A stretch of DNA of 64,000 bases. Source: Hydrocarboniphaga sp965279055 (lineage in GTDB: Bacteria; Pseudomonadota; Gammaproteobacteria; Nevskiales; Nevskiaceae). Every line of letters starts with the position of its first letter. Position 1 is the stretch's first letter. Positions 7,367-16,504 of the stretch are shown one piece after another. Location: positions 2,728,001 through 2,792,000 of the forward strand of contig NZ_OZ257125.1 of assembly GCF_965279055.1 (NCBI RefSeq). The letters are read 5' to 3'. Both the position numbers and the translations under genes were made by a program. The notes beneath the pieces are model-generated. The model saw only the letters and a list, made by a program, of their open reading frames with translations, was not told the origin of the DNA and did not search any database.

Positions 7367-7403
7367 ACACGTTGTGTGTTGACGTTATTGACACGTTACG
7401 TGT
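7367..7403. promoter_or_regulatory. Double operator of the rightward operon
   Basis: ACACGTTGTGTGT (7367-7379) and the perfect palindrome ACACGTTACGTGT (7391-7403), 24 bp apart, match the operators on the other side of the repressor gene. Confidence 0.8.
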
Positions 7404-7408
7404 ACTTT
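7379..7408 (+). promoter_or_regulatory. Rightward phage promoter
   Basis: TTGACG (7379-7384) and TACTTT (7403-7408) are 18 bp apart and interleave with both operators, so repressor bound there would cover the promoter. TTGACA at 7388 is an alternative -35 but has no good -10. Confidence 0.55.
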
Positions 7409-7451
7409 AGGCCCGTCGCCGCTCGGATTGAGCGGCTAACGAGGCCTTGTC

Positions 7452-7952
7452 ATGACTCGCAGCAGCCGCAGCTCTCCCACTAAAGCAACCCCTCGGCGCA
7501 CGCCCGCGCTGCGCGTCCGCCTCAAAGCTGCGAAAGCCGCCCTGAAAGCGGCAGAGTTGCGCTTTCAGCACGGCCGCATCGACGAGGCCGCGGCACTCGC
7601 CGCTGCCATGGTTTCGCCGGCGAAAGTGACGCGGCCCGATGGATCCATGGAGGCGATGGTCATCGCCGGCCTATGGCTGATCGACGCCGACGCCGGCATT
7701 GACGGCCCTGCGATCGTTTGCCGTGTCGGCAGCGGCGCGCCCATCACCACCCTGCTCCAGCACAGCGAGAGCGAGCAGCTCGGCCCGGATATCGCACCCG
7801 GTGACCGCGTGCTGGTCAAGCCGGTCTGCTCCCGCCAGCACAAGTTTCTCGGCGTCCTCCAGGCCGCGGCAAAACGGCAGCCCTGCAACTGGCTGACGTA
7901 CTGGAAACGCGCTTTCGTTCCCGAGCTGCGCACGGTCGGGGAGTTCGCCTGA
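7452..7952 (+). CDS. Phage hypothetical protein, 166 aa
   Basis: First gene of the rightward operon, just after the double operator. The first 25 residues are very basic (Arg/Ser/Thr/Pro), then a helix, then a beta-rich domain (about residues 55-165) with the segment IAPGDRVLVKPVC that resembles an SH3-like or OB-like barrel edge. No family recognised. The stop and the next ATG share a base (TGATG). VSPAK at residues 54-58 is encoded by the 16-bp palindrome at 7611, here with one mismatch. Confidence 0.65.
   Translation: MTRSSRSSPTKATPRRTPALRVRLKAAKAALKAAELRFQHGRIDEAAALAAAMVSPAKVTRPDGSMEAMVIAGLWLIDADAGIDGPAIVCRVGSGAPITTLLQHSESEQLGPDIAPGDRVLVKPVCSRQHKFLGVLQAAAKRQPCNWLTYWKRAFVPELRTVGEFA
7611..7626. 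repeat. 16-bp palindrome, copy 2 (one mismatch)
   Basis: GTTTCGCCGGCGAAAG, 15 of 16 bases identical to the copies at 679, 7967 and 13202; encodes VSPAK within the first rightward gene. Confidence 0.75.
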
Positions 7953-8278
7953 TGGCCGCCCCGGAAGTTTCGCCGGCGAAACCAGCGGATCCTCGCGAGC
8001 CCAACACACGCGTATGGCCGAAAGGCGCGCTCGTTCTGCATGAGGCCGACGGCAAAGAGGCCGATTGCCTGCTGCGGGTGATCGGCAAGGCCAAAGCCTG
8101 CCAGTACACCGGCCTGCCGGTACTGCGGTTGCGCTACGTGTATCCGGAGCGGCTGCCGATCGGCTTCGGTGGCAAGAACGGCCGCCGGGTGATTTTCGCC
8201 TCGATTGACAAACTACTGGATCCGACCCTCTTCGGCTTGTCGGAGTTTGCGCTGGCAGCGGCAGGAGCTCGGCAGTGA
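7952..8278 (+). CDS. Phage hypothetical protein, 108 aa
   Basis: An unrecognised small protein in the rightward operon. It starts with a Pro/Ala-rich tail containing VSPAKP, which is encoded by the perfect palindrome at 7967, followed by a compact alpha/beta part with the segments ALVLHEADGKEADCLLRVIG and FGGKNGRRVIF. The stop overlaps the following GTG as GTGA. Function unknown. Confidence 0.65.
   Translation: MAAPEVSPAKPADPREPNTRVWPKGALVLHEADGKEADCLLRVIGKAKACQYTGLPVLRLRYVYPERLPIGFGGKNGRRVIFASIDKLLDPTLFGLSEFALAAAGARQ
7967..7982. repeat. 16-bp palindrome GTTTCGCCGGCGAAAC, copy 3
   Basis: Perfect copy in codons 6-11 of the second rightward gene, again read as VSPAK. Confidence 0.85.
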
Positions 8279-8490
8279 CCGCCCGCTGGATAGCGCTGAT
8301 CGCCGCGCTCATCGCCACGGGCTGCTCCCTGTCGGTCGCGGAAGAGCCGGCGCCGCTTCCCGCCGTCTACGCCATCGAACTCGCCGACGGCACCCAGTGC
8401 GTGGCGATCGAGCGCAGCGCTGACGATGTCGACTTGGTCTGTGATTTCCAGCGGCGCGAATCCACAAGCGCCGTGGACTCTCTGCTATGA
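8275..8490 (+). CDS. Small phage lipoprotein, 71 aa
   Basis: Starts at GTG 8275 within a GTGA overlap. Residues 1-17 form a lipoprotein signal peptide: a hydrophobic stretch followed by the lipobox L-I-A-T-G-C, with Cys17 as the lipidated residue. The mature 55 residues are acidic and contain two further Cys (in TQC and DLVCDF) that could form a disulfide. A membrane lipoprotein expressed from a phage early or lysogenic operon could affect superinfection, but this is only a possibility; nothing in the sequence shows it. Confidence 0.6.
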   Translation: MTARWIALIAALIATGCSLSVAEEPAPLPAVYAIELADGTQCVAIERSADDVDLVCDFQRRESTSAVDSLL

Positions 8491-8777
8491 GCGCGCCGCT
8501 TACGTGGCACGTAGAGAACGCGACGGGCGAGCTCGCCGCGAAAGTCGCCGATCGCCTGGTCGGGCGCGTCTGCCGCGTCGCCAAGTCCGGCGAAACGACG
8601 AGCTGGCTGGCTTTCGCGCAGGTGCCGGATCTGCGTTTCCGCCGCAACTTCGAGACCGCCGAGGCCGCCGCCGAATGGCTGGATAGCGAATGGCGCGAAT
8701 TCGTCGCGCTGATCGTCAACCTCGCCGTCGCCCCGCCGGGCGCGGTGGCCGTCAGGGACGACGGGGACTGGCTGTGA
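8487..8777 (+). CDS. Phage hypothetical protein, 96 aa
   Basis: Unrecognised, acidic, alpha/beta. ATG 8487 overlaps the lipoprotein stop as ATGA, and the stop overlaps the next GTG as GTGA. The segment ETAEAAAEWLDSEWREF forms a clear amphipathic helix in the second half. No motif suggests a function. Confidence 0.6.
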   Translation: MSAPLTWHVENATGELAAKVADRLVGRVCRVAKSGETTSWLAFAQVPDLRFRRNFETAEAAAEWLDSEWREFVALIVNLAVAPPGAVAVRDDGDWL

Positions 8778-8968
8778 CCGCGCGCACGGCCGTACCGATC
8801 AGTCAGCAGGTCGCGTTCTACGCGGCCGAGCTGGCGCGCTCGCAGACCCGCTTGCAGAAGCTGGTCAACGGCGCGCACATGAGCCCGGAGCACATGGAGA
8901 ACATTCTCCGGAACATGCGCGCCGTGCTCGCGACGCTGCGCCAGGTGGAACAGGAGCAAGGCCAGTGA
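8774..8968 (+). CDS. Phage hypothetical helical protein, 64 aa
   Basis: A short, almost wholly helical protein starting at GTG 8774 (GTGA overlap), with a second GTGA overlap at its end. Residues 10-60 carry a heptad-like pattern of Leu/Val/Met, suggesting a helical hairpin or coiled coil. Function unknown. Confidence 0.55.
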   Translation: MTARTAVPISQQVAFYAAELARSQTRLQKLVNGAHMSPEHMENILRNMRAVLATLRQVEQEQGQ

Positions 8969-9363
8969 GCGGCTTGTTCTCCGAGCTGCAGGCCGCTGCT
9001 GCCGAGCTAAATCTACAGCTCGACGCCCTGCAGCGCGTGCGCATGCTCATGCACGCCTGCCAGGTGCGGCACCTGCCCGTCGGCGGCCGCCGGTTTCATT
9101 GGAACCCCGATTGCCTGACTGTGCTCGGCTCGCAGGCCGAGGGCATGTTGGTGATCGCCGATCACCCGATCGCACCTGGCCAGGACGTTCGCACCTGCCG
9201 CGGCTGCGCGTGCACAGACCTGCAGGCCTGCGTTTCCGCCGACGGCACCTGCAGCTGGCGCGTGCTCTACGGCGACGGCACCGGCCTCTGCAGCCGCTGC
9301 GACGACACCGGCCCGCAACCCTCCCTTTTTTCTTCCCACCACGCTGGCCAGCAGGCCGGCTAG
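8965..9363 (+). CDS. Phage protein with a Cys-rich C-terminal motif, 132 aa
   Basis: GTG start at 8965 inside a GTGA overlap. The N-terminal 35 residues are a helix. Residues 74-107 hold a Cys cluster, C-x-x-C-x-C-x5-C and then C-x-W and C-x-x-C, which resembles the small zinc-binding motif seen at the C-terminus of several phage early proteins (C-x-x-C-G-C followed by A-C and C-x-W). It is probably a metal-binding protein. Role unknown. Confidence 0.6.
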   Translation: MSGLFSELQAAAAELNLQLDALQRVRMLMHACQVRHLPVGGRRFHWNPDCLTVLGSQAEGMLVIADHPIAPGQDVRTCRGCACTDLQACVSADGTCSWRVLYGDGTGLCSRCDDTGPQPSLFSSHHAGQQAG

Positions 9364-9371
9364 GAGTTCTT

Positions 9372-9593
9372 GTGCCCCTCGTTATTGTTTACGGATCCCA
9401 CGACTGCGGCCCTCGCCGGCAACAGCAGTTCCTCAACCACTTTAAGTGCCTGCGCATCGTCGAGAACTGGGACGGCGACGCCCCGCTGCGCAACGGCGAC
9501 CTGGTTTTCACCAAGAACAAGCCGGCGCGCGACTTCGCGCACACCCGCGTGCTGAGCGTCGAGAACGCCAAGGCGGAGGTGTGCAATGGCTGA
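9372..9593 (+). CDS. Phage hypothetical protein, 73 aa
   Basis: GTG start at 9372 with AGGAG six bases upstream. The compact alpha/beta protein begins PLVIVYGSHDCG and has KCLRIVENWDGD and RNGDLVFTKN segments, suggestive of a small fold with a central sheet. It overlaps parB by 8 bp. No family recognised. Confidence 0.6.
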   Translation: MPLVIVYGSHDCGPRRQQQFLNHFKCLRIVENWDGDAPLRNGDLVFTKNKPARDFAHTRVLSVENAKAEVCNG

Positions 9594-11133
9594 CGGATCC
9601 TCGCACCGCGCGGCCGCAATCATCGTCTCACCCGGCCAGGTCACGCCGGATCCGCTGCAGCCGCGTAAACACTTCGACACCGCAGCCCTCGCCACCCTCG
9701 CCGACTCAATTCGCGAGCACGGCCTGCTGCAGCCGATCGTGGTCCGCCCCACGCCCGCAGCTGCCGACGGCTCGCTGCATATCTGCCCTTACATGATCAT
9801 CGCCGGCGAGCGTCGTTGGCGTGCCAGTGTCGCAGCCGGGGTCGAGGAACTACCAGCGATCCTGCGCTCCGATCTGTCCGAGGCCCAGGTGCGCGTGCTG
9901 CAGCTGACGGAGAATCTAGAGCGCGAGGATCTGTCGCTGCCTGAAAAGTGCGCGCACATCACAAGCCTTGTCGATCTCATCGGCTTTGATGAGACCGTTG
10001 CCACCACCAAGCGCTCGGAAGCATGGGTCAGCAAGCACAACCGCCTGCTCAAGCTGCCCGGCAAGGTTTACGAGCTGGTCGTCGACGGGCTAATCACCAG
10101 CGTCGATATCGCGCACGACCTGGCCACGCTGATCGAACTGAAAGGCAGCAGCTGGCGCGTCGACGAGGCAATCGATGACGCGTCCAAAGGCAGCCTCACC
10201 CGCGCAGCAATGCGCGACTATCTCGATCAGGCGCACCGCGAAGCGCAGCGGCGTAAGGACGAGGCGGCGGCGGCGGAGGCTCGCGCCCAGTCGGGACAGC
10301 AAACGTTGCTCGAACAGGTTGCAGGCGGCACGCGCAATTTCGATACGCTGAGTCACGAAGTGCTGCAGAAGCTCCAGGAAGAGATTGACGAACTCGACGA
10401 GGCCCCGGCCGGCGTCGATATCGAGGGCCTGCAGGACAAGATCAACGAGCGCTCGGAAGAGTTGCGCCGCGAAGAGAAGGAGGAGAAGCGCGAGTCCGCG
10501 GCACGGGACGCCACGCTCGCGCGCTTGCGTAAGCTGAAAGCCGACCTGCTGCCAGAGCAAGTCAGGCTGACCAAGCTGCTCTATCAAGCGCTCGGCATTC
10601 CGATGCCAGCCAACGCGACCGAAGAGGAGTTGTTCGGCGAAGGCGGCGTACTCGTCAACGACGATATCGACAACAGCCACGAACTGCCGGCATGTATCGC
10701 CTCCGAACTGCCGTCGGAGTACACGCTGTCGTGGACTAACAAGCTTGTGCCGAAGAAGCTGGACGATTGCGAGGTGTCGCTGCACATCACCTTTCCGCTG
10801 TCGCGCCTGCGCCAGCTCATCGAAGGCCTAGCGCCCGCCAGGCCGGCAAAGCCAGCAAAGCCGGCGACGGAACAGGGCGAAGAAACCGACATCGAATGGT
10901 TCCTTCGCATCAATGTGGACCGCAGCGACGAGGGCGCAAAGCTTAAGGGCGCCATGCTGTTCGAGCGCTACGAACGTTGGTGCAAGTCGGAGAAGCTCAA
11001 GCCGCTGAGCGGCAACAACCTGGCGCTGGCGCTCGAGGCCCAGGGCATCGAACGCAAGCGCCTGAACATCGGCGTGCACTACCTCGGCTGCAAGTTGAAG
11101 CCGGCCCCGAAGAAACAGGGGAAGGCCTCATGA
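9586..11133 (+). CDS. ParB-like protein with a primase-type C-terminal domain
   Basis: A 515-residue protein. Residues 12-130 are a ParB N-terminal (CTPase-type) domain with its usual boxes: the PLQPRKHFD segment, IREHGLLQPIVVRP, GERRWRA and LTENLERE. Residues 130-215 fit the helix-turn-helix part. A long charged coiled region follows (220-330). The last 75 residues (from IEWFLRINVDRS to GVHYLGCKL) look like the winged C-terminal module seen at the end of P4-type primase-helicases. No ParA partner is next to it in the element. It may bind specific phage sites in replication or partition; the 16-bp palindrome is a candidate site. Confidence 0.8.
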   Translation: MADGSSHRAAAIIVSPGQVTPDPLQPRKHFDTAALATLADSIREHGLLQPIVVRPTPAAADGSLHICPYMIIAGERRWRASVAAGVEELPAILRSDLSEAQVRVLQLTENLEREDLSLPEKCAHITSLVDLIGFDETVATTKRSEAWVSKHNRLLKLPGKVYELVVDGLITSVDIAHDLATLIELKGSSWRVDEAIDDASKGSLTRAAMRDYLDQAHREAQRRKDEAAAAEARAQSGQQTLLEQVAGGTRNFDTLSHEVLQKLQEEIDELDEAPAGVDIEGLQDKINERSEELRREEKEEKRESAARDATLARLRKLKADLLPEQVRLTKLLYQALGIPMPANATEEELFGEGGVLVNDDIDNSHELPACIASELPSEYTLSWTNKLVPKKLDDCEVSLHITFPLSRLRQLIEGLAPARPAKPAKPATEQGEETDIEWFLRINVDRSDEGAKLKGAMLFERYERWCKSEKLKPLSGNNLALALEAQGIERKRLNIGVHYLGCKLKPAPKKQGKAS

Positions 11134-12224
11134 GTCGCGAATTGCAGGTGGATCCGGACGCCTACATGGCGAACGATGTCGCAGCGCCCCACCACAAGCC
11201 AGGCGCTCCTGGCGCTCACACCGATCCGCAGCACGACGTCCCCACTGGCGACCGCTTCGCGACTTCGGCCGAGCACATCTGGCTCGAGCTAATGCTCGTC
11301 ATGGGCGCCGACAATGGCGACCACCAAGACTGGGCGGCCGTCGATATGCGCGAGGCCGTGCCGGCGATCACCGAGCTGCAGAAGCTTGGGTTCTTCGCCG
11401 ACGATCCCGCGAACCTCGACAGCTCGTTCTGGCAGTGCGCGTCCGGCGAACACAGCGAGCGGCTCGAATACTTCGCGAGCGGCCTGCAGCACCTGCAGCA
11501 GCTCGACGTGGTCATCAATCGAGTGTTCGACGGAGAATCGATCGGCAACCCTGACACTCCGTTCCCGCACGCCGATGACGAGGCAGTCGACCGCTTCGCC
11601 GCGGCGATGAAAGCAAAGCTCGCAAAGGCCCGCGCGAAAGGCCGTGGCGGATGGGACGATCTGTCCCGGGATATAAACGGCTACCTGGCGCGCGAGCTCC
11701 TCGAGCACCTGTTCAAAGGTAACGCCGGCACGTTCGAGGACATCGCCAACTTCGCGATGATGTTGCATCAGCGCGGTGCAGATCCCAGCGCCCTGCAGCG
11801 CGTCGCGCCGCTGCCTCTCAGCGTCGGCTACTACCTGAGCGGTGCCGGCCGAACGTTCGCGGAAGTCGTTAACTGCTGCGAACGTCACAGCGGCAAGCCC
11901 TGCCATACCGTCGACGTGGACGATCGCTGCGCAGCTTGCCCGCTCTGGCCGCGCGCGCCAGAGCCAGGCGAATTCCGCATGCTCGAGAGCTTGGTCGACT
12001 ACGTCTCCCACACGAAGCCGACGGCGCCGATCGACAAAGGCCCGGAGTTCGACGTTATCCACGCGCTAGGCTCGGCCTGGAATCTGTTTCTGCAGCTGCC
12101 CGCTGCAGCGGCTGCAGATCGCGACGACCTCAACGACTTCCGCAAGGCGATACACGATGCGCAACGCATCGTCGCGTTCTCGATCGCGGCGCGGAATTGC
12201 GACTTTCTGAGGCGCGTGGAATGA
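11130..12224 (+). CDS. Phage hypothetical protein with GRGGWDD motif, 364 aa
   Basis: ATG 11130 overlaps parB as ATGA. The middle (about residues 160-215) holds AKGRGGWDDLS followed by LLEHLFKGN and ANFAMMLHQRG, a conserved block known from many phage early proteins of unknown or nucleotide-related function. A Cys cluster (C-C-x-R-H and C-x-x-C-P) lies at about 250-275, possibly metal binding. The first 40 residues are polar and His-rich. A link to nucleotide metabolism is suggested only by resemblance of the central motif. I would not assign an activity. Confidence 0.6.
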   Translation: MSRELQVDPDAYMANDVAAPHHKPGAPGAHTDPQHDVPTGDRFATSAEHIWLELMLVMGADNGDHQDWAAVDMREAVPAITELQKLGFFADDPANLDSSFWQCASGEHSERLEYFASGLQHLQQLDVVINRVFDGESIGNPDTPFPHADDEAVDRFAAAMKAKLAKARAKGRGGWDDLSRDINGYLARELLEHLFKGNAGTFEDIANFAMMLHQRGADPSALQRVAPLPLSVGYYLSGAGRTFAEVVNCCERHSGKPCHTVDVDDRCAACPLWPRAPEPGEFRMLESLVDYVSHTKPTAPIDKGPEFDVIHALGSAWNLFLQLPAAAAADRDDLNDFRKAIHDAQRIVAFSIAARNCDFLRRVE

Positions 12225-12649
12225 GCCGCCTCCCCGACAGCTGCGTCCACGACACCGGCATGCTTAACCCGCGCAAGCCGACCTGCGATGCAGGCATTAA
12301 CTATCGTGAGCTGGGCGATGGACATGCGCGCCCGATAGGTTGGGTCAAGCGCATGCCGTGCGTGAATTTCGAGGATCGCGCCGCCGAGACAGTAGTGCAT
12401 TGCCCTCACTATCGAGCGCCCACCGCCGAGGAATTAGCCGCCGAAGAGGCGCAGTGGCAGCGCAAGCTTGACGAGATCACGAAGGCGATGCCGGTGATCA
12501 GCGCATGGAAGAAAACGCCGCCGCGCGGCAAGGTCGGCACGGTCGCCTGCCCAATCTGCGGCGGCACGCTGCACCTTTCGCAGGCTGCGACGAACGGCCA
12601 CGTGGCGGCGCGATGCGACACCGCCGGCTGCGTTGAGCTCATGGAGTAG
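12221..12649 (+). CDS. Phage zinc-ribbon protein, 142 aa
   Basis: ATG 12221 sits in an ATGA overlap. The N-terminal 60 residues carry several Cys and His (SCVHDTG, PTCDAG, MPC, HCPHY) and could bind metal; residues 65-90 form a helix. The C-terminus is a clear zinc ribbon with C-P-I-C-G-G-T-L, then R-C and G-C (about 110-137). Probably a nucleic-acid-binding phage protein. No specific function recognised. Confidence 0.6.
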   Translation: MSRLPDSCVHDTGMLNPRKPTCDAGINYRELGDGHARPIGWVKRMPCVNFEDRAAETVVHCPHYRAPTAEELAAEEAQWQRKLDEITKAMPVISAWKKTPPRGKVGTVACPICGGTLHLSQAATNGHVAARCDTAGCVELME

Positions 12650-12651
12650 CC

Positions 12652-12948
12652 ATGGCCAAAGCAAAATATTTGAGGCCCTACTGGCTCAGCTGGTACTGGA
12701 CAAAAGACGCCGGCTCATTCGAGCTCTACTCGCCGTGGTGGGTCACCGGCTCGCGCGAAGACGGCGCCAGAACGGTGTGTGCCGCGATCATCGCTCGGGA
12801 CGAGGAGCACGCAAAAAAGCTGGTATGCGAGTCGTTCGACACGCCGCCGGCCGACATCACCTGGCGGTTCTGCGAGAGACAGCCGTCGAACTTTTGTCCG
12901 TTCAGCGGTCGCTTTCCGCGGGCGCCGTGGATGCACTGGTCGACATGA
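12652..12948 (+). CDS. Phage hypothetical protein, 98 aa
   Basis: An aromatic-rich small protein (LSWYWTKD, YSPWWVTG) starting two bases after the previous stop. The segment DEEHAKKLVCESFD forms a helix. The stop overlaps the next ATG as ATGA. Trp/Tyr content is high but no family is recognised. Confidence 0.6.
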   Translation: MAKAKYLRPYWLSWYWTKDAGSFELYSPWWVTGSREDGARTVCAAIIARDEEHAKKLVCESFDTPPADITWRFCERQPSNFCPFSGRFPRAPWMHWST

Positions 12949-13190
12949 CGGTTCATACCTGCCACTGGCCCGGCTGCCCCAAGGCCGTGCAGCCCCGCGT
13001 CTGGGGCTGCCGGCCGCATTGGTACGCGCTGCCCAAGTACCTGCGTGATCGCATCTGGGCAACGTACCGCGCTGGCCAAGAGATCACGAAAGATCCCTCG
13101 CCCGAATACATCCGGGCCGCGCGCGACGTGCAGGCGTGGATCGCAGCGCAGCCCCCGGCTGCGCCTGCGCCGCAAATGCCGCTGCTATGA
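12945..13190 (+). CDS. Phage conserved small protein with CHWPGC motif, 81 aa
   Basis: ATG 12945 in an ATGA overlap. The N-terminus CHWPGC-x8-WGCRPHW, followed by LPKYLRDRIWATYRAGQE, is a pattern I associate with small early proteins of many proteobacterial phages. Three Cys and two His near residues 5-25 would suit a zinc site. The C-terminus is a Pro/Ala tail. Function unknown. Confidence 0.65.
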   Translation: MTVHTCHWPGCPKAVQPRVWGCRPHWYALPKYLRDRIWATYRAGQEITKDPSPEYIRAARDVQAWIAAQPPAAPAPQMPLL

Positions 13191-13225
13191 ACGGCCTAAT
13201 AGTTTCGCCGGCGAAACCATGCTGA
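13187..13225 (+). CDS. Possible 12-residue peptide ending in VSPAKPC
   Basis: ATG 13187 overlaps the previous stop as ATGA and opens a 12-codon frame whose last part is the palindrome at 13202, read VSPAKP as in the other copies. The same reading phase and the overlap are suggestive, but a frame this short could be chance. Confidence 0.25.
   Translation: MNGLIVSPAKPC
13202..13217. repeat. 16-bp palindrome GTTTCGCCGGCGAAAC, copy 4
   Basis: Perfect copy directly upstream of the ATG at 13219, in the otherwise gene-poor junction before the recombinase operon end. Confidence 0.85.
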
Positions 13226-13365
13226 CGCCGGCTCACCAGCGCCTACTGCAGCTCCTGGCGGCACAGGCTGTCCGCGAGTATCTAACCCAAGTTAAGCCGG
13301 CGAATCAGCAGGATGCGCCGGAGCGCCCAGAGCGGGTACTACAGCGCAAACACAAAAGCGGCTAG
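13219..13365 (+). CDS. Phage small protein, 48 aa
   Basis: A short frame from ATG 13219, two bases after the palindrome. The product has one amphipathic helix (QRLLQLLAAQAVREYLTQV) and a basic Gln/Arg tail. Small proteins beside a phage serine recombinase are sometimes directionality factors, but nothing here shows that. Real gene status is probable, not certain. Confidence 0.45.
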   Translation: MLTPAHQRLLQLLAAQAVREYLTQVKPANQQDAPERPERVLQRKHKSG

Positions 13366-13374
13366 CTTCCCAAA

Positions 13375-14973
<1,599 letters not shown>

Positions 14974-15069
14974 CCAGACAGACGACTAGTATAGGGCCTT
15001 GTGCCCTTTACCGCAATCTGAAACCGCTTTGCAAGCTACCGCAACAACCTAAAAAACCCAGCCAAATCA

Positions 15070-15154
15070 TGGTGCCGACGTCGAGACTCGAACTCGAACA
15101 GGTTTCCCCGCTACCACCTCAAGGTAGTGCGTCTACCAATTCCGCCACGTCGGC
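15070..15154 (-). tRNA. tRNA-Leu (GAG)
   Basis: An 85-nt class II tRNA: acceptor GCCGACG / CGTCGGC, anticodon stem CTACC / GGTAG around TTGAGGT (anticodon GAG), a long variable arm and encoded CCA. Its place between secG and the initiator tRNA matches E. coli leuU and Pseudomonas. Confidence 0.95.
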
Positions 15155-15276
15155 CCGAGCCGGCAGGGGCGCGCATCTTACCCCCTGATTTGTCATTTGT
15201 CTTCGCTTTTTTTTAACTTTTGAAGACTTTCCGCCAACGGCCGGTCTCGGGCCGTTTTGCCGCTGTCGGCGAGGAC

Positions 15277-15651
15277 TTATTCCGGAACCTTCGGCGCTTC
15301 GGCCGGAGCCGGCGTGGACTCGGCCGGCTTGGCTTCGTCGCCCGGCACCACGCTGGTTGCCGGAGCAGCCGGCGCAGCTTCCACCGGGATCGAGTCGGTG
15401 ACGCTGGTCGGCGCGGCACCGCGGCCGCCGACCCAGTAGGCCAGCGCCAGGCTGGAGACGAAGAACACGAAGGCCAGGCCGGCGGTCAGGCGTGACAGAA
15501 AATTGGCCGCACCACGCGAGCCGAACACCGTACCCGAAGCGCCGCTGCCGAAGGCAGCGCCGGCGTCGGCGCCCTTGCCGTGCTGAATCAGCACCAGGCC
15601 GATCAGCGAAACCGCCACCAATACCTGAACAACAACCAGAAACGTGTGCAT
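15277..15651 (-). CDS. secG: SecG, preprotein translocase subunit
   Basis: A 124-residue inner-membrane subunit of the SecYEG channel that assists SecA-driven export. ATG 15651 gives the usual MHTFLVVVQVL start; the upstream TTG at 15669 is less likely. It has two membrane helices (about 3-22 and 55-75) separated by the conserved loop with QHGKGADAGAAFGSG, the SecG signature. The C-terminal 45 residues are a Pro/Ala/Glu-rich tail, as in many proteobacterial SecG. It lies 24 bp after tpiA and just upstream of tRNA-Leu(GAG). Confidence 0.95.
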   Translation of the reverse strand: MHTFLVVVQVLVAVSLIGLVLIQHGKGADAGAAFGSGASGTVFGSRGAANFLSRLTAGLAFVFFVSSLALAYWVGGRGAAPTSVTDSIPVEAAPAAPATSVVPGDEAKPAESTPAPAEAPKVPE

Positions 15652-15693
15652 TTTCTCTATATCCGTCAAAGCAACAAAAGATTGGGAAGCCGA

Positions 15694-16464
15694 TCAGGCC
15701 TTTGCCAGCGCCTGAGCCGCGGCGGCAATGGCCATGAAATCCGCGGCCTTCAACGACGCGCCGCCGATCAGCCCGCCGTCGATGTCGGCGCAGGAGAACA
15801 GCTCGTGAGCGTTATCCGGCTTGCAGCTGCCGCCATACAGCAGCTGCGTCGAGCCGGCGATATTAGCATTCCGTTCGGCCAGCAGACCACGCAGGAAAGC
15901 GTGGGCGGCCTGCGCCTGCTGGGGGCTGGCGGTCTTGCCGGTGCCGATCGCCCAGACCGGCTCGTAGGCGACCACGGCCGACTTGAACGACTCGATGCCG
16001 CACAGATCGATCACGGCTTCGAGCTGACGGCGCAACACCGCCTCGGTGCTGCCGGCTTCGCGCTCATCCAGGGTTTCGCCGATGCACAGCACCGGGATCA
16101 GGCCCAGCGCCTGCGCCGTGCGATATTTCTCGGCGGCTTTCAGGTCGGTCTCGTGATACAGCGCGCGGCGCTCGGAATGGCCGATCAGCACGTAGCGGCA
16201 GCCGAGCTCCGTCAGCATCGCGCCATGCAGCTCGCCGGTGAACGCGCCCGGCTTGAGCTGGTCGCTGAGGTTCTGCGCGCCGAGCTGGACGCCGGCCGGT
16301 AAGGCCTTGCCCACCGATTCCAGATAGGCCGACGGCGGGCACACCAGCAGATCGACATCCGGCACCGACGCCGCCTGCGCCGCGATACCGGCCAGCAGCT
16401 CGGCGTTGGCCTTCAGCGAGCCGTTCATTTTCCAATTGCCGGCGACGAGATATTTGCGGGTCAT
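15694..16464 (-). CDS. tpiA: Triose-phosphate isomerase
   Basis: A 256-residue TIM barrel that interconverts dihydroxyacetone phosphate and glyceraldehyde 3-phosphate in glycolysis and gluconeogenesis. Catalytic residues are visible: Lys12 in GNWKMNG, His96 in VLIGHSERR and Glu168 in AYEPVWAIGTGK. The phosphate-binding loop GGSCKPDN follows. Length is normal. It sits between glmM (40 bp gap) and secG (42 bp to its ATG), the Pseudomonas order, and probably shares their transcript. Confidence 0.97.
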   Translation of the reverse strand: MTRKYLVAGNWKMNGSLKANAELLAGIAAQAASVPDVDLLVCPPSAYLESVGKALPAGVQLGAQNLSDQLKPGAFTGELHGAMLTELGCRYVLIGHSERRALYHETDLKAAEKYRTAQALGLIPVLCIGETLDEREAGSTEAVLRRQLEAVIDLCGIESFKSAVVAYEPVWAIGTGKTASPQQAQAAHAFLRGLLAERNANIAGSTQLLYGGSCKPDNAHELFSCADIDGGLIGGASLKAADFMAIAAAAQALAKA

Positions 16465-16504
16465 AGCGCTTCCAGGACGATCCGTGGGTTGTTGGGTTTA
16501 AAAC

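Noticed and set aside
15156..15276. Terminator after secG
   Set aside because: ACGGCC...GGCCGT can form a small stem, but no T-run follows directly, so it was not listed.
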